A stretch of 5,534 bases of DNA from Actinomycetota bacterium. GTDB lineage: Bacteria; Actinomycetota; Actinomycetes; JACCUZ01. The stretch lies in contig JAVEDA010000321.1 in the NCBI GenBank assembly GCA_030841195.1, positions 1 to 5,534 on the forward strand, written 5' to 3'. The position numbers and the translations under genes were made by a program. The stretch's first letter is position 1, and every line of letters starts with the position of its first letter. Shown here piece by piece: positions 3,863-5,534 of the stretch. The notes under the pieces were generated by a model, which saw nothing but the letters and a program-made list of their open reading frames with translations, had not been told where the DNA came from and searched no databases.

Positions 3863-5534
3863 ACCTGCACGTGGTCGGCCACGGCGCGCACGATCTCCTC
3901 GACCGCGTCGTCCACCGGCACGCCGTTGTTCTGCTCACCGTTGCGATAGCGGAACGACACCGCGCCCTTGGCCACGTCCTCGTCGCCGGCCAGCAGCATG
4001 TAGGGCACCTTCTGCTTCTGGGCGGTGCGGATCTTCTTCTGCATCCGGTCGTCGGAGGCGTCCACCTCGACCCGGATCCCCCGGGCGGCCAGCTTCGCCG
4101 CGACGTCCTGCAGATAGGTGACGTGCTCGTCCGTGATCGGGATCGCGACGACCTGCACGGGCGCCAGCCAGGGCGGGAAGGCGCCCGCGTAGTGCTCGAC
4201 GAGCACGCCGATGAAGCGCTCGATCGACCCGAACTTGGCCGAGTGGATCATCACCGGCTGCTGGCGCGAGCCGTCCGCCGCCTGGTACTCCAGATTGAAG
4301 CCGGCCGGCTGGTTGAAGTCGTACTGGATCGTCGACATCTGCCAGGTGCGGCCGATGGCGTCCCGGCACTGCACCGAGATCTTCGGCCCGTAGTACGCGG
4401 CGCCGCCTGGGTCGGGCACCAGCTCCAGCCCGGAGTCGGTGGCGACCTTCTCCAGTACGGCGGTGGCCGTGGCCCAGTCCTCATCGGAGCCCACGAACTT
4501 CGAGGAGTCCGCGTCGCGGGTCGACAGCTCGAGGTAGAAGTCGTCCAGTCCGAAGTCCTTGAACAGGCTGAGGCAGAAGTCGAGCAGGTGCTTGATCTCG
4601 GCCGGCGCCTGCTCCGGGGTCACGTAGGAGTGCGAGTCGTCCTGGGTCATGCCGCGCACCCGGGTCAAGCCGTGCACCACGCCGGACTTCTCGTTCCGGT
4701 ACACCGAGCCGAACTCGAAAAATCGCAGCGGCAGCTCACGGTAGGACCGCCCGCGGGACCGGAAGATCAGGTTGTGCATCGGGCAGTTCATGGCCTTGAG
4801 GTAGTAGTCGGCGCCCTCCATGTGCATGGGCGGGAACATGCCGTCGGCGTAGTAGGGCAGGTGGCCGGACAGGTGGAAGAGCCCCTCCTTGGAGATGTGA
4901 GGGGTCCCGACGTAGGAGAAGCCCTCCTCGATGTGCCGCCGCCGGACGTAGTCCTCCATCTCGCGCTTGATCACCCCGCCCTTCGGGTGGAAGACCACCA
5001 GGCCGGACCCGATCTCGTCCGGGAACGAGTAGAGGTCGAGCTCGGCGCCGAGCTTGCGGTGGTCGCGCTTCTCGGCCTCGGCCAGCCGCTGCTGGTAGGC
5101 CTTGAGCGCGTCACGGCTCTCCCACGCGGTGCCGTAGATGCGCTGCAGCTGCGGGTTCTTCTCACTGCCGCGCCAGTAGGCGGCGGCCGACCTGGTCAGC
5201 TTGAAGGCCGGGATGTGCCGGGTGCTGGGCAGGTGCGGCCCGCGGCAGAGGTCCTTCCAGGCCAGCGAGCCGTCCTTGCGCACGTTGTCGTAGATGGTCA
5301 GCTCGCTGGCACCGACCTCCGCCTCGGCACCGTCGGCCGCATCCGCCGCTGCGCCGCCCTTGAGGCCGATCAGCTCGAGCTTGTAGGGCTCGAAGGCCAG
5401 CTCCGCGCGGGCCTCGTCGTCGGTGACCACCCGGCGTACGAACGACTGGCCCTCCTTGACGATCTGCTGCATCCGCTTGTCGAGCGCCGCGAGGTCGTCG
5501 GGGGTGAACGGCACGTCGACGTCGAAGTCGTAGT
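3859..5534 (-). CDS. thrS: Threonyl-tRNA synthetase, missing its N-terminal end (window edge)
   Basis: Charges tRNA-Thr with threonine in the cytoplasm. About 557 codons are visible; full-length enzymes are about 640-690, so the TGS domain and the first part of the editing domain lie beyond the edge. The visible part begins Tyr-Asp-Phe-Asp at 5532. Counting from the GTG (Val) at 5514, the editing-site motif CRGPH is at 90-94. Class II motif 1 lies around 180-218, motif 2 (FEFGSVYRNEKSGVVHG then RVRGMTQDDSH) at 266-295, and motif 3 (GSIERFIGVLVEHYAGAFPPWLAP) at 429-452. The zinc ligands are Cys244 (MNCPMH), His295 and His424 (VMIHSAKFGS). The anticodon-binding domain follows (VQVVAIPITDEH to the end). 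All catalytic residues are intact. The GTG at 5514 is internal, not the start. The stop overlaps the HIT gene start by 4 bp. Its promoter and any leader control are outside the window. Confidence 0.98.
   Translation of the reverse strand, partial: YDFDVDVPFTPDDLAALDKRMQQIVKEGQSFVRRVVTDDEARAELAFEPYKLELIGLKGGAAADAADGAEAEVGASELTIYDNVRKDGSLAWKDLCRGPHLPSTRHIPAFKLTRSAAAYWRGSEKNPQLQRIYGTAWESRDALKAYQQRLAEAEKRDHRKLGAELDLYSFPDEIGSGLVVFHPKGGVIKREMEDYVRRRHIEEGFSYVGTPHISKEGLFHLSGHLPYYADGMFPPMHMEGADYYLKAMNCPMHNLIFRSRGRSYRELPLRFFEFGSVYRNEKSGVVHGLTRVRGMTQDDSHSYVTPEQAPAEIKHLLDFCLSLFKDFGLDDFYLELSTRDADSSKFVGSDEDWATATAVLEKVATDSGLELVPDPGGAAYYGPKISVQCRDAIGRTWQMSTIQYDFNQPAGFNLEYQAADGSRQQPVMIHSAKFGSIERFIGVLVEHYAGAFPPWLAPVQVVAIPITDEHVTYLQDVAAKLAARGIRVEVDASDDRMQKKIRTAQKQKVPYMLLAGDEDVAKGAVSFRYRNGEQNNGVPVDDAVEEIVRAVADHVQV

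Noticed and set aside
3131..3949. Plus-strand open frame of 272 codons opposite the HIT gene and antitoxin
   Set aside because: No recognisable domain, and it lies across two well-supported minus-strand genes and their operator. It is an antisense shadow.
1..5534. CRISPR array, insertion sequence, tRNA or rRNA gene
   Set aside because: No repeat-spacer pattern, transposase, terminal inverted repeats or RNA-gene signature was seen on either strand.

Overview
The window is very GC-rich, with codons ending overwhelmingly in G or C, frequent GTG starts and probable leaderless genes. All of this points to an actinobacterium, probably a soil or filamentous actinomycete; I cannot name a genus. Seven genes are complete, thrS runs off the right edge, and one doubtful gene fragment lies at the left edge. 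Nothing looks broken by frameshift.

Left part (1-1762, minus strand): a DGPF/YCII-type small protein is followed by, and overlaps by 4 bp, an ECF sigma factor with a long C-terminal extension (ECF42/SigJ-like type, 403 aa). To their left is a short non-coding stretch with alternative small hairpins, and a possible gene start at the extreme edge.

Middle (1822-2672, plus strand): diverging from the YCII-sigma operon across a 59-bp gap is a minimal AraC-type DNA-binding protein, followed by a VOC (glyoxalase-fold) protein. The VOC gene appears to have its own leaderless promoter. The two divergent pairs have the same plan (one DNA- or polymerase-binding protein plus one small ferredoxin-like or VOC-fold protein) and may form one regulatory unit, but that is inference.

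Centre right (2682-3284, minus strand): a compact type II toxin-antitoxin module. A ribbon-helix-helix antitoxin overlaps a Doc/Fic toxin by 4 bp. A perfect 17-bp palindrome containing the probable -10 element lies directly before the antitoxin, which is the expected arrangement for autorepression.

Right part (3308-5534, minus strand): thrS (threonyl-tRNA synthetase, 5' end outside the window) overlaps by 4 bp a HIT-family protein that resembles the mycobacterial Ap4A phosphorylase Rv2613c. In mycobacteria and many relatives this pair is followed by pgsA and phosphatidylinositol-mannoside genes. Here the toxin-antitoxin module follows, so the housekeeping cluster appears to stop, or to have been interrupted, at this point.

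The window mostly holds recognisable families. The points most worth pursuing are the toxin-antitoxin module at a normally conserved operon junction with its operator-promoter overlap, and the face-to-face YCII-ECF42 and AraC-VOC pairs.
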